Origin: Sporofaciens musculi
Lineage (GTDB): Bacteria; Bacillota; Clostridia; Lachnospirales; Lachnospiraceae
Reading direction: 5' to 3'
NCBI RefSeq assembly: GCF_009830285.1
Contig: NZ_WUQX01000001.1
Coordinates: 4,774,501 to 4,838,500, forward strand
Length of the DNA stretch: 64,000 nucleotides
Shown here in pieces: positions 16,780 to 25,416 of this stretch (within the stretch, counting starts at the first letter, position 1; the number at the start of each line of letters is the position of its first letter). The notes under the pieces are model-generated. The model made no database searches. It saw only the letters and a list, made by a program, of their open reading frames with translations, and was not told the DNA's origin. The position numbers and the translations under genes were made by a program.

Positions 16780-17154
16780 TTATGCGTAGATTATTTCCTC
16801 GTTTACAATCTCCATTGCACAAGCCCGTATGTTGTTCATCCTCCCGACCCATTCTAAGGCGTTTTCAGCCTTTAGCCGTTCCGTAATGCCCTGTGCCTGT
16901 TTCATGCCCTCTATGAGCCTTTCAAAGCGTTCCTGCGCCTGCCTGTCAATGTCGGCAAGGTAGGCGTTGAGCCTGCCGCTTGTGAGAAGATTGGTGTATG
17001 TAACCTTTCGATACTGCTTCAGATAGTCCAAGTGCCGCTGTCCCCATATGCCTATGGGCTGTTCTTCTTCGGCGGGTACGATTAAGCACGGTATTAAGTA
17101 ATCTCCTTGCCGCTCATATTTGCCGCCCAGTTCCTCAAATAATGATTTAGCCAT
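16780..17154 (-). CDS. tnpV: Transposon-encoded protein TnpV
   Basis: A 124-residue protein with the TnpV pattern: LFEELGGKYERQGDYLIPCL, PIGIWGQRHLDYLKQYRKV, YTNLLTSGRLNAYLADIDRQ and a C-terminal EWVGRMNNIRACAMEIV. TnpV was named in Tn4451, where its role is unknown. Here it is the gene nearest the right end of the element, 64 bp inside, which supports the element boundaries. Confidence 0.88.
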   Translation of the reverse strand: MAKSLFEELGGKYERQGDYLIPCLIVPAEEEQPIGIWGQRHLDYLKQYRKVTYTNLLTSGRLNAYLADIDRQAQERFERLIEGMKQAQGITERLKAENALEWVGRMNNIRACAMEIVNEEIIYA

Positions 17155-17181
17155 TGTCTGTTACCTCCACATTCTTTTTTA

Positions 17182-17219
17182 TTTTGAATGTCCGCAAAAT
17201 CCGTCCTACATCATATGGA
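17182..17219. other. Right attachment site of the mobile element
   Basis: The inverted counterpart of the left subterminal motif (on the minus strand ATTTTGCGGACATTCAAAA, 17182-17200) lies 18 bp inside the GA crossover at 17218-17219. The restored host sequence continues CAGTATGGGGG. Confidence 0.75.
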
Positions 17220-18007
17220 CAGTATGGGGGAACACTACGCTGATGGTAAGCACCGTTGCCATTTCCAGCAGCCGGATCCCTCCTGCCTTTTCCGGGTTTC
17301 GTATCGCACAGGTATCCGACCTTCATAATGCCAAATTTGGAAAGGATAACTCCACGCTGCTGCGGATGCTGTCCGAGAGCGGGCCGGACATTATTGTGAT
17401 AACCGGGGACCTTGTAGATTCTGCACATACAGACATAGACACAGCCCTTTCCTTTGCAAAAGAGGCCGTCCAGATCGCACCTGTCTACTATGTGACAGGC
17501 AACCACGAAGCCCGCCTGACAGAGTATGGGCGGCTCAGAACCGGCCTTGAAACGGCTGGCGTGACTGTTCTTGAGGATAAAACAGTATGGCTGGAACGGG
17601 ATGGTGGAAAGATTATGCTTATCGGGCTTTCCGATCCCGATTTTACAGTTAAGGGTGATATGTTCGGGGAAGTGCCTTCTATGGCCGGTACAAAATTAGA
17701 ATCCCTGGCCGGCAGCGAAGGCGGCTACACAATCCTGCTCTCCCACCGCCCGGAGCTGTTTGAAACTTATGCAGACTGCGGTATTGGTTTAGTCTTAAGC
17801 GGCCATGCACATGGCGGCCAGTTCCGCCTGCCCCTCATCGGCGGTCTGGTTGCACCCAATCAGGGACTGTTCCCCAAATTTGATGCAGGGCTGTATACGG
17901 ATGACAGCACGGACATGGTCGTCAGCCGCAGCATTGGCAACAGCATCATACCGTTCCGCTTCAATAACCGTCCGGAGATTGTATTGGTAGAGCTTTGCGC
18001 TGAATAA
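17220..18007 (+). pseudogene. Metallophosphoesterase (YaeI-like), 3' fragment
   Basis: This is the remaining 262 codons of a membrane-anchored calcineurin-like phosphoesterase. Metal-binding motifs are all present: QVSDLHN, ITGDLVD, TGNHE, LLSHRPE and LSGHAHGGQ. The natural N-terminus lies at 6004, 11 kb away. A frame opening at 17120 inside the element could give a fusion lacking the proper anchor (MPPSSSNNDLAIVCYLHILF), and whether it is expressed is unknown. Relatives dephosphorylate lipid A precursors or nucleotides; the substrate is not clear here. Confidence 0.85.
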
Positions 18008-18060
18008 AAATGTTTTTAAGAAAAAACAGTTTTGCAAGATATTTTTATCATTTTTATGTG

Positions 18061-18649
18061 TACTATCACGGAAACTCTGTATACAATCACGGAAACCCTT
18101 ATATTATCACGAAAACTCATAGGCAGTTTCCGTGTTCGTATAAGGGTTTTGCCTGCGAGTATCGACTTTTACGTGATAGTATGGAGTTTTGCCTGATAGT
18201 ATCCGAGTTTCCGTGATAATAACCGACTTTTGCCTACGAGTATATACTATCAGGCAAAACAACCACAGAACAACCGTTCGCACCCTCGCCAATGTAAAAA
18301 TGCCCCTAAAAGCACACGGAAATAATGTAACTTGGGAACCTATGTAGTGCCAAAAGTGGCGGATTTACGGGCTTTGTCGGCTTTCCGTGTCCGTATCTGC
18401 CGGAAACTAAGACACCTTATGGTGCCAAGGTTATCGCTCCCGGCACAAGGCTCTGCCCCTGCCCCTTTCAAACCTTTTAACGATTACTTGCTATCGTTAA
18501 AAGGAGGTGCAAATTTGGAGGGCAAAACAGCTTCCGAAACGGAAAAAAGGCCCAAAAAGCCAAAAAATAAAACCGCCGAATCCGTGGAAAGGCTTATTTC
18601 CACGCATTTCTGCGGTTTTCCATTGTATCAATTTCGTTGTTGCGATGTT
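18061..18649. repeat. Iteron-bearing repeat, copy 1
   Basis: A 590-bp sequence nearly identical to 36982-37544 plus 38909-38927. It starts with about ten 20-22 bp units of the types TTTTGCCTGATAGTA and TTTCCGTGATA, the first three inverted relative to most of the rest (18061-18259). A GC-rich stretch follows, then a TAACGAT hairpin near 18478-18500, a CCGTGGAAA / TTTCCACG hairpin, and an att-like arm. Short frames occur but none looks like a conserved gene. The unit resembles a plasmid or element replication origin without its initiator gene. Confidence 0.75.
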
Positions 18650-18672
18650 TCCTTGTACCTGTGGACATTTTC
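18625..18672. other. Att-like site, hybrid copy
   Basis: The arm starting GTATCAATTTCGTTGTTG and the central TT (18648-18649) match the left half of the palindromic site at 38950. The right half here is unrelated (TCCTTGTACCTG), as expected for a recombined hybrid site. Confidence 0.45.
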
Positions 18673-18745
18673 CTGATAGAATTCTAAAATTTCTATCGTT
18701 AAAAATTGTACTAAAACGCCAGAAGTCTGACGCAATATATTGAAT

Positions 18746-19570
18746 TTAGAGACAAATATCTTTAAACTGACTGCCCAATTTAGTAAGTTCTATCGTATCA
18801 ACAAAAAAATCTATAACTGATTTATGCCTTGGGAATGTTGCCCCTGACAAACGCTTTTCAGATAAATATTTTGTAATCGTATCAAAAATATTTTCATACA
18901 AAGCATCAAAAGCAAAATCAATAATAGTTAAATTTTCAATAATACTTTTGTAAAGCCTAATGTCATTATTAATTATGTTCTTTTTCAAATCATTAGAACT
19001 GTTTCCATTTTTGCTTTTCGATACTATTAAACCAAGTTGCTCCAGTATTGCCAAAGAAAATGATATTCTTTCAATTGAAGCTCCAAATATTACGCATTCG
19101 TCATTATAATCTCCGTTTGCTATCGACTTAAAGAGCAACGCATCTGTAGATGATAATTTACCTATAATATCTGTAAAAATTGGATGCAATTTTACCGCTT
19201 TATCACTACTCATTGACGACGCAATCAAATTAACAAACATTTCCCTCAATTCTTCTTTTTCAACACAATACTTTGAAGCTTCCAAAGCTGGAGCAACAAT
19301 CTGAATATCTGGTTCTACCCTTTTCTCATTTGGGATAGCTTCTATTTTTTCATGTAATTCCCGATTATAATTTTCTAATTCTACTGCATAGCGCAATTTG
19401 CGTTTCTCAGCCATATGACCAATACTACCAAAAACTAAAAACCAAATATCTGACACTGTACTACCAATGACCTTCGTTGGCTGTTCTGTTAAATTAGTTA
19501 AAGCCTTATCAACACATTCTGGCATCTCTGCATTGATTAAGCCAATATTATTCTTCGATTTATCCGACAT
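18746..19570 (-). CDS. Abi-alpha (DUF4393) family protein
   Basis: A 274-residue soluble protein recognisable by its opening IGLINAEMPECVDKALTNLT, the KVIGSTVSDIWFLVFGSI segment and the central ELREMFVNLIASSM block. This is the family catalogued first as DUF4393 and later as abortive infection alpha. The mechanism is unknown. The AT-rich composition differs from the surrounding phage genes. It lies alone between the iteron repeat and the prophage remnant, a typical place for a defence cargo gene. The assignment is by motif memory only. Confidence 0.7.
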   Translation of the reverse strand: MSDKSKNNIGLINAEMPECVDKALTNLTEQPTKVIGSTVSDIWFLVFGSIGHMAEKRKLRYAVELENYNRELHEKIEAIPNEKRVEPDIQIVAPALEASKYCVEKEELREMFVNLIASSMSSDKAVKLHPIFTDIIGKLSSTDALLFKSIANGDYNDECVIFGASIERISFSLAILEQLGLIVSKSKNGNSSNDLKKNIINNDIRLYKSIIENLTIIDFAFDALYENIFDTITKYLSEKRLSGATFPRHKSVIDFFVDTIELTKLGSQFKDICL

Positions 19571-19650
19571 ATGTATTTCCTCCGTCTATCATATATATTT
19601 TTACTTTACTACTTAAAAAGTAGTTTTTACATATTCGGTTTTTCACTTCC

Positions 19651-19779
19651 TCATTCGTAGTAAAACCGTAGTACCCCACCGCCCCTATTGCCGCGATTTG
19701 CCCCGTTCTGCCCCACAAGTACCGCCAATTCCCGGCTACCCTTCGTGCTGCCGTGGCAGACGAAAAGTATCTTAATCAT
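19651..19779 (-). pseudogene. Stub of low-molecular-weight phosphatase gene, likely attB
   Basis: The ATG at 19779 follows a strong AGGAGG and opens MIKILFVCHG, the conserved start of low-molecular-weight protein tyrosine phosphatases (normally continuing NICRSPM). The sequence then diverges to STKGSRELAVLVGQ and stops after 42 codons. A gene cut right after its opening residues, beside a tyrosine integrase fragment, suggests a phage attachment site. The missing 3' part is not in the window. Confidence 0.5.
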
Positions 19780-19979
19780 AATAAAAATTCCTCCTAAATT
19801 GCGTTGATTTGCCGTGTTTTGGCACGTTTTGCGAGGTTTATTTTTCCGAAGAAAATTGTTAAAAAAATCACAGAATGAGCAAAACGGGGCAAAATGTGGC
19901 AAGTTGAAGCCGTCAATCGTAGTAAAAACGTAGTAAGAATCGGAAGTTTTTACTACTGCATTTATTTGTCTTCTCATTT

Positions 19980-20798
19980 TTATAAATATGTATAGCCTAT
20001 CCCCTTTGCATTCAGGTACGATTTCAATTCCTCTATCAATTTACTATTACATTTATCCCCAAAAATAATTTTTGAAATATTTAAGTCAAAATCTACATAT
20101 GGCTTTGCGATTCCCTTATAGCCTAATCGTTCCTTAATATTCATTTCAATTGTGCCACCATTCACTTCCCCCAGGTCATATGGGCAATAAAGCATCCTTA
20201 CTTCCTTCTCTTTTGTAGAATCAATATTCAAAGTTACATTATACGGATTTTTAATTACCCATGGAATAATGGCAAATGCAAAATCACCATTGTTAATCCC
20301 TGAAATTATCATTTTGTTAAAATCAATACTTTCTTTGTCCAAATACTCTACCGGATATAAATAATCATAATCCCCTACACTAAATTCAATGCAAATCCCA
20401 TTTCCATTGGATGCATAATCTTTCCACATATAATCCTGACACTCATATGTGAGAGAATATACATCATACATTTGCGTAAAATAGTTAATCAGTAAATGCA
20501 CATTACTGACACTTCGACCTGTTTCCATTGCAATCTTATTTACATCATAATTAATTTGAAATTCTGTTTCATCATTTAATGTTTTATAAAAAGAGAACCA
20601 TATTTTTCCTTGTTTTAATGTATCAATCTTCGTCCTTACCAGACTTGGCTCCCCGTCAAATGAAATAAATTTATATACTTTCCCATCTTTGATTGTTTTT
20701 CTCAAATAATCTATTTTGTACGGTGTTGCTCTGTCCGGTTTATCTCTTAAATTGCCCATTAACGTGACATATTTCTCATAAAATCCAAATCCGTTCAT
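19980..20798 (-). CDS. DUF2971-family protein
   Basis: A 272-residue soluble protein. The features IWFSFYKTLNDETEFQINYD, MWKDYASNGNGICIEFSV, YPVEYL and the C-terminal ISKIIFGDKCNS match DUF2971 (IFGDKC is characteristic). The family is often found near phage and defence genes but has no established activity. It is AT-rich like the Abi-alpha gene and lies between the phosphatase stub and the integrase fragment, so it is probably cargo of the prophage remnant. Confidence 0.72.
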   Translation of the reverse strand: MNGFGFYEKYVTLMGNLRDKPDRATPYKIDYLRKTIKDGKVYKFISFDGEPSLVRTKIDTLKQGKIWFSFYKTLNDETEFQINYDVNKIAMETGRSVSNVHLLINYFTQMYDVYSLTYECQDYMWKDYASNGNGICIEFSVGDYDYLYPVEYLDKESIDFNKMIISGINNGDFAFAIIPWVIKNPYNVTLNIDSTKEKEVRMLYCPYDLGEVNGGTIEMNIKERLGYKGIAKPYVDFDLNISKIIFGDKCNSKLIEELKSYLNAKGIGYTYL

Positions 20799-20918
20799 GA
20801 CATCTCCTTAATTTATGCTAATTTTCTAATTATCATTCTACCATAAAACTGCCCATATTTGGAGACAAAATTATAAAAAAAAACGCCCCGCCGAAGCAGA
20901 GCGCCTTGCCATCCCTTA

Positions 20919-21261
20919 TTAAATTGCCCGGAACATTTTCTGCGACACAGGCTTTTCACCCTTCGCCTTTTCAAGTTCCTTCCTCGCTATCTCTAAATCC
21001 TCCATCCGTTTCAGTTCATCCGCGGCATCCTCCAGTCCGAGGTGCGTGTATGTATTCAGCGTCACCCCGATATCGCTGTGCCCCATCAAATATTGGAGCG
21101 TCTTTGGATTCATGCTTGATTTCGCCATATTGCTGCAGTAGGTATGACGGCAGACGTGGGGCGTGATATTCGGCATCTGCACCCGGTAAATCTCATTGTA
21201 GCGCTTTACCATATGGTTAAAACGGTGTTCCCAATGCATCGCCACCAGAGGGTTGGATCTA
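20919..21261 (-). pseudogene. Tyrosine integrase, C-terminal fragment
   Basis: The catalytic C-terminal part of a Tn916/phage-type tyrosine recombinase remains. It includes HVCRHTYCSNMAKSSM (HxxR with Arg), LQYLMGHSDIGVTLNTYTH (GH and the Tyr nucleophile) and a charged tail. The N-terminal arm-binding domain and first catalytic Arg are absent; the frame is open to the IS boundary at 21261. It is presumably the integrase of the prophage remnant to its right. Confidence 0.85.
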
Positions 21262-21293
21262 TGTCAATACTTTAGACAAAAAAAGTTGAAAGA

Positions 21294-22170
21294 TTATGCT
21301 GCTTTTTTGAGTTCCTCATCCTCCTTTTGCTGTGGTGTCAGATAACCGATAGAGCTATGGATCCGTTTACGGTTATACCAGCCCTCTATGTATTTAAAGA
21401 TTGCTCTGCGAGCTTCCTTTAAATCCTGGTAAGTATGAAGATAGATTTCTTCCTTTTTCAGTACGGAATGGAAAGATTCCATACAGGCATTATCGTATGG
21501 ATTTCCCTTACGACTAAATGAATGCAGGATTCCTTTACTGCCCAGGCAGTCTTCAAATGTCTGGCTCGTATGCTGACTTCCAAGATCACTATGAAGGATG
21601 ATCCCCTCGGTATCCTGACATTCAGGCATGCGTTTTCTACCGCTTTAACCGCCAGTTCCGCCGTCATAGATGTGCCATAGGCATACCCTATAATCTTTCG
21701 GCTGCACAGATCCATGACAGAAGCCAGATAGGTCCATCCTTCTTTCTGTACATGGATGTAAGTGATATCCGTACACCATTTCTGGTTGATGGTCTCCGTC
21801 CCAAAATCACGCCTCAGGATATTTTTCTTATCCTCCGGGATGCTGCCATGGTTGGCATGATGATTGTACTTCTTTACTACGATAGAGCGCAGTCCCTGCT
21901 CTGCCATATGCCTCTGCACCCTCTTGACGCTGCAAGGTGTACCATTATCATTCAGCACACGGCATATTTTGACAGCCCCATACCTTTGTTTTGAGTCATC
22001 ATATGCCTGTTTCACTTTCCTGCCGAATTCCGCATATGCCTTCTGCTTATTCGAGGGTACACAAACCAGAGCCTTGTAATAGGTACTCCTTGGGAATTTC
22101 AGAGCGCTGCAAAGCTGAGATACACAGTAGCGGGTTAAGTTGTTCTGGATAAAGGAAACAATCTCGGCTA
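21294..22170 (-). pseudogene. IS3-family OrfB transposase, frameshifted
   Basis: An integrase-core transposase in two frames. The upstream part (RTIAEIVSFIQNNLTRYCV through KWCTDITYIHVQKEG and DLCSRKIIGYAYG) breaks near 21635 in NACLNV. The remainder, DTEGIILHSDLGSQHTS to the C-terminus with MESFHSVLKKEE, is one frame away. A single missing base explains the break. The DDE residues themselves are present. Confidence 0.8.
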
Positions 22171-22445
22171 TAGTTCTTTCGCGAATAAGGCGGTCGCTTT
22201 TTTAATATTTCATTCTCAATCTTAAGGCGTTGGATTTCTTTCTGGAGAGCCTTATACTCCTTAAGGGTGACCGTCTCCTCCCCGGATACTTTGATGGGGG
22301 AGAGCTGTTTTACCCAGTTGCTGAGTGTGCTTCGATTTACGCCATATTCACGCTCCAGTTGCGGATACGAGGTTCCTCCGGCATTATACAGATCCACGAT
22401 CTGCTGCTTGAATTCCGGAGTGTAAGATTTCTGGTTTTTCGCCAT
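22047..22445 (-). CDS. IS3-family OrfA transposase subunit
   Basis: A helix-turn-helix OrfA beginning MAKNQKSYTPEFKQQIVDLY with the recognition helix REYGVNRSTLSNWVKQ and a leucine zipper ending ENEILKK. The normal ending of this group (KKATALFAKEL-stop) lies one frame away at the A run near 22201, so the sequenced frame continues 50 extra codons into orfB territory. One A may have been lost there. Confidence 0.75.
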   Translation of the reverse strand: MAKNQKSYTPEFKQQIVDLYNAGGTSYPQLEREYGVNRSTLSNWVKQLSPIKVSGEETVTLKEYKALQKEIQRLKIENEILKKRPPYSRKNYSRDCFLYPEQLNPLLCISALQRSEIPKEYLLQGSGLCTLE

Positions 22446-22515
22446 GTAAAACATCTCCTTTGCTTTTTCACTTGATAGTATAGGTTGTTCAACTTTTCCT
22501 GTCCACACTTATATA

Positions 22516-23245
22516 CTAACACCAGGTTCTCCAGTTCCGTCAGTTCCTGCATGGCGGCTGACAGCTCCGATTTAGAACGTCCGTCCATTACAATCGCACT
22601 CCTGACCATCTCCATGTCCACGCCGATGCCCCGGTCGTTGATCTCCTGGTCCTGCCGGTACTCCTCCCACACAAACTCCGGCACAGGGAATTTGGCAAGC
22701 CTCTGCTGTATCTGCATCTCCGCCTCCACGTCACGGAGGTTATATGCTTTAAACCGCTCCCACTTCTCCCGGTCATGTTCAGGCAGGTTCCGCGTCCGGC
22801 CGCCATTCGCCTTGGTTGGCTTGCATGGGACGCAGAAATACCGGATCAGCTCTTTCCCTTCGGACAGCTTCTGCTTTTCCAGCCCAAGCACCGCGCCTAC
22901 ATCCTCCAGTGACCGCGGAAGGCCAAGGTAAGCCGCCCACACCATCGTGCAGCGCCAGCTCCCAGGCTCAAACCATGTGCCGAAATAATTTGACAGGCAG
23001 ACACGCTCGAAATTGTTGTTATAGCTCCACTTGATGACGGAATCATCGGAAAGCGCCTCCACGATATCTGCAGGGATTTCCTCACCGCAGGCAAGGTCAA
23101 CCACCTGCACATCCCCGCCGTCCACGCTGAACCCAAACAGCAAAATCTCAAAATCCGGGGAAGAAGCATACCGGTAAACGCCGCACTTGGACAGGTCCAC
23201 GGACGAAAATGTTTCTAAATCCACTCCTATAGACTTCAATTCCAT
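22516..23245 (-). pseudogene. Phage DNA polymerase A family, N-terminal fragment
   Basis: About 240 codons of a phage-type family A DNA polymerase starting MELKSIGVDLETFSSVDLSK. The 3'-5' exonuclease motif DLETFS is followed by WSYNNNFERVCLS, GKELIRYFCVPCKPTKANGG and NLRDVEAEMQIQQRL (exo III). The polymerase domain has been lost at the IS border after QELTELENL. It lies downstream of DUF2815 and DUF2800 genes, the usual replication module of Lachnospiraceae siphophages. Confidence 0.85.
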
Positions 23246-23331
23246 CAGCTCCTTTCACCGCCTTAAGGGCGGCAGGGAAAAGGCAGGTGCCCATTCCCCG
23301 CCACCCGGCGGCTGTGCTTTTCTCTATCTGG

Positions 23332-23898
23332 TTATGACAGGAAATCCTCCTCGTCCTCATCCGCAAAGTCATCCTCCGCACGGGACTTCCCGCCCAAAGG
23401 CTCCCCGTCACGGATTTTCTGTAAATTGTTCAGCCCGCAGGCGATACCCTTATTCCCGTTGGAATTGAATGCATAGAAATTGATGCTTGCCCTGCCGTAC
23501 ACACCGCTGTACACCTCGGACGTATCAATAATCGGCTGGCGGTCTGCATCCACGATGCCGGGAGCCGTGGTGCTGTTGGCATTGACGAAATAAGAATCCG
23601 CATAGGCTTCATCATCCGGGCGCTCCGTGTCCCCGTCACGCAGAGGTGTCTTTAAGACAGAAAGGGCAGGGACGCTCCTGCCGTTCCCCTTCAGCTTCGC
23701 CTCGCCCTCATGGTAGGCCGCTTCAATCGCAGCCTCGATTTTTGCAATGGTCTTTTTGTCAGATTTCGGGATGATGAGCGATACAGAGTATTTTGGCTCA
23801 CCTCCGTTAATTGCCTTTGGGGTCCACACATTTGCATAGCTCCACCGGGTGTTCGGCCCTGTGATTACTTTTGTTGGATTATTGGCTGTGTTTGACAT
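23332..23898 (-). CDS. DUF2815 phage single-strand-binding-like protein
   Basis: A 188-residue protein starting MSNTANNPTKVITGPNTRWS with YSVSLIIPKSDKKTIAKI, YADSYFVNANSTTAPGIVD and ASINFYAFNSNGNKGIACGL, all typical of DUF2815. Members sit between DUF2800 and polA in phage genomes and have a ssDNA-binding-like fold. The acidic C-terminal tail (DDFADEDEEDFLS) resembles those of SSB proteins. It belongs to the remnant replication module. Confidence 0.87.
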   Translation of the reverse strand: MSNTANNPTKVITGPNTRWSYANVWTPKAINGGEPKYSVSLIIPKSDKKTIAKIEAAIEAAYHEGEAKLKGNGRSVPALSVLKTPLRDGDTERPDDEAYADSYFVNANSTTAPGIVDADRQPIIDTSEVYSGVYGRASINFYAFNSNGNKGIACGLNNLQKIRDGEPLGGKSRAEDDFADEDEEDFLS

Positions 23899-23914
23899 AT
23901 GATTTTCCTCCTGA

Positions 23915-25036
23915 CTAATCTTCCTTGAAATCTTCCTGCGCCGTGTCCATCTCCGGGCGCTTGTCGCTCTCTGGGACTAACGCGGGCTTGCCCTGCGGCT
24001 TCTCCACAAGGCCCTTTAAAATCTCTGCAAACTTCTTCTTGCCCAGCAGCTTCTCCATGGCCGTGATGCCTAAGAGCTTCGGCTCATACGGGTCGAAGCC
24101 GGCCTTCTTTACGGTATCCGCCACGGCATCCTCATCCGTGTACTTCCGGTTGGACCTCCCGGCCACAACCTTAAATCCGGCATACTTCACACCGCTTAAC
24201 GCCTGCTGCAATGCGAACTCCTTCACGTCCGCCGCCCATGCCGCCAGCTCATCCGCTTTCACGAGGATTGCCGCGATCTCGTCATCCTCCAGCGTGGCGG
24301 GCATTTCAAAGTCATACTTTGCAAGCTCCAGGTTGTACTCCGCCCGTTTCCTGCAGACCGCCTTCGCCTTGCAGAACCGGCAGTGTTCCCCGGCGCAGAA
24401 CTCGCCCTCCCCGGCATAGGCCAGCTTTGCCTTTTCGGTAAGCTCACCCTCCGCCCACTGGATTAAGTCCGCCTTCGCCATGGCATACACGCTGACATTC
24501 TCCCGGCGCGGCTGGTAGATCGCCATGCGGACGGCGTCAATGTCATAAATGCCGTCAAACAGCTCCAATGCGCCCAGGGCATACAGCATCATCTGCGGGT
24601 TCCCCTCAGCGGGAACCTCCACGCCCTTGCCATGCTTGTAATCAATGATATACAGCGTCCCGTCCGCAATAATAACGCAGTCGCCCGTGCCGAAGCCCTC
24701 CTCCACATACCGGGAGAAGTCCAGCCGCTGCTCGATCAGCACCACCGGGTCCTTGCAGGACTGCCTTGCCTCTTCCACCAGTGAAAGGACATACTCCGCA
24801 TAGCTGCAGGCGCATTCCTCCATCTCCTCATCGTAGAAGGAAAGCCCCTCGGTTGGGTCTTCCGTCCCCATGCCCAGGGACAGCTTCAGCTTGTGTTCGC
24901 ACAGGCTGTGGGCGTCGGTGCCCTGCTGCGCGTATTCGCTGCCCGTATCCTCATAGTTCTCGCAGAGCCTTGCAGACGGCGGGCAGGCAAGCCACCGGTG
25001 GCTGGAGGATGCGGACAGTAAAGCGTGTCTCCCCAT
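23915..25036 (-). CDS. DUF2800 phage nuclease-like protein (RecB/Cas4 fold)
   Basis: A 373-residue protein starting MGRHALLSASSSHRWLACPP, typical of DUF2800. PD-(D/E)XK nuclease features are visible: GTGDCVIIADGTLYIIDYKHGKG (D and DxK) and four C-terminal cysteines around CAGEHCRFCKAKAVC for an iron-sulfur cluster. It probably acts as a phage recombination exonuclease with DUF2815. The start at 25036 follows GGAGG, and the stop of the upstream gene overlaps it. Confidence 0.88.
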   Translation of the reverse strand: MGRHALLSASSSHRWLACPPSARLCENYEDTGSEYAQQGTDAHSLCEHKLKLSLGMGTEDPTEGLSFYDEEMEECACSYAEYVLSLVEEARQSCKDPVVLIEQRLDFSRYVEEGFGTGDCVIIADGTLYIIDYKHGKGVEVPAEGNPQMMLYALGALELFDGIYDIDAVRMAIYQPRRENVSVYAMAKADLIQWAEGELTEKAKLAYAGEGEFCAGEHCRFCKAKAVCRKRAEYNLELAKYDFEMPATLEDDEIAAILVKADELAAWAADVKEFALQQALSGVKYAGFKVVAGRSNRKYTDEDAVADTVKKAGFDPYEPKLLGITAMEKLLGKKKFAEILKGLVEKPQGKPALVPESDKRPEMDTAQEDFKED

Positions 25037-25416
25037 CACAGCACCTCCGCTTCCGCAAGCAGCGCAGGGTATTCCGCGGGGTCGATCTCCGACAGCTTAT
25101 CCGCGCCGTGCTTATTCAGCAGCTCCCTTACTTCCTCCGTGTGTCCGGATCGGGATTTCTCCGCCAGAACCGCGCGGACTTCCTCCAGCGTCAGCGGCTT
25201 CTCCTCCTGCTCCTGCTTTGCCGCCTTCGCATCCTTCTTCGCCGTGTTCTTTGCGGCCACCTTCCCGGTCTTGCCCGCCTTCTCCGGCTCCTTCGTGGTC
25301 GTCAGCTCTGCCTCCGCTGCGCCATTGTCTGCCACCGCATCCGCAACGGCCTGCAGGCTGTCGGCAAGGGAACGCAGATCCCCGATGACGTCAAGCAGTA
25401 ACTTCACTTTTCCCAT
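25036..25416 (-). CDS. Conserved small phage protein upstream of DUF2800
   Basis: A 126-codon gene starting MGKVKLLLDVIGDLRSLADS, with a linker rich in Lys and Ala and the C-terminal block TLEEVRAVLAEKSRSGHTEE then VRELLNKHGADKLSEIDPAE. The C-terminal block resembles a SAP-like or rho-N-like helical DNA-binding motif. It is conserved in this phage neighbourhood but has no known role. GAAGGAGGAAGC precedes the ATG at 25416. Confidence 0.75.
   Translation of the reverse strand: MGKVKLLLDVIGDLRSLADSLQAVADAVADNGAAEAELTTTKEPEKAGKTGKVAAKNTAKKDAKAAKQEQEEKPLTLEEVRAVLAEKSRSGHTEEVRELLNKHGADKLSEIDPAEYPALLAEAEVL

Larger units (their letters stand above)
6069..17219. mobile_element. Tn4451-type mobilizable element in a phosphoesterase gene
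   Basis: The ends are defined by a duplicated GA (6069-6070 and 17218-17219) and by restoration of an intact host frame when the interval is removed. Inside each end lies an imperfect inverted repeat around TTTTGCGGACA (left 6082-6102, right 17182-17200), the likely recombinase binding sites. The content is a large serine recombinase, PC4-like and ParB-like proteins, MobV relaxase and oriT, RepA-like ATPase, two sigma-like proteins, an IS, PadR/hydrolase/KTR cargo and TnpV. GA cores, TnpV and a MobV (TnpZ-like) protein are hallmarks of the Tn4451/Tn4453 group, but no chloramphenicol resistance gene is present. Confidence 0.85.
21262..22515 (-). mobile_element. IS3-family insertion sequence, degenerate
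   Basis: About 1254 bp with partly matching ends (both contain GACA then AAAGTTGAA) and a possible 3-bp duplication CTA (21259-21261 and 22516-22518). It joins an integrase fragment on one side to a DNA polymerase fragment on the other, so a deletion accompanied or preceded insertion. Both transposase frames are disturbed. Confidence 0.75.

Noticed and set aside
17120..17219. Alternative start of the phosphoesterase inside the mobile element
   Set aside because: The residues are encoded by element DNA antisense to the tnpV start and lack the membrane anchor; the natural start is at 6004.
6069..17219. Self-transmissible conjugative element
   Set aside because: There is no coupling protein or type IV secretion gene, only a relaxase and oriT, so it is mobilizable at most.
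18061..18260. Regular repeats resembling a CRISPR array
   Set aside because: Units are 20-22 bp with no unique spacers, are present in both orientations, and there are no cas genes. They fit iterons better.
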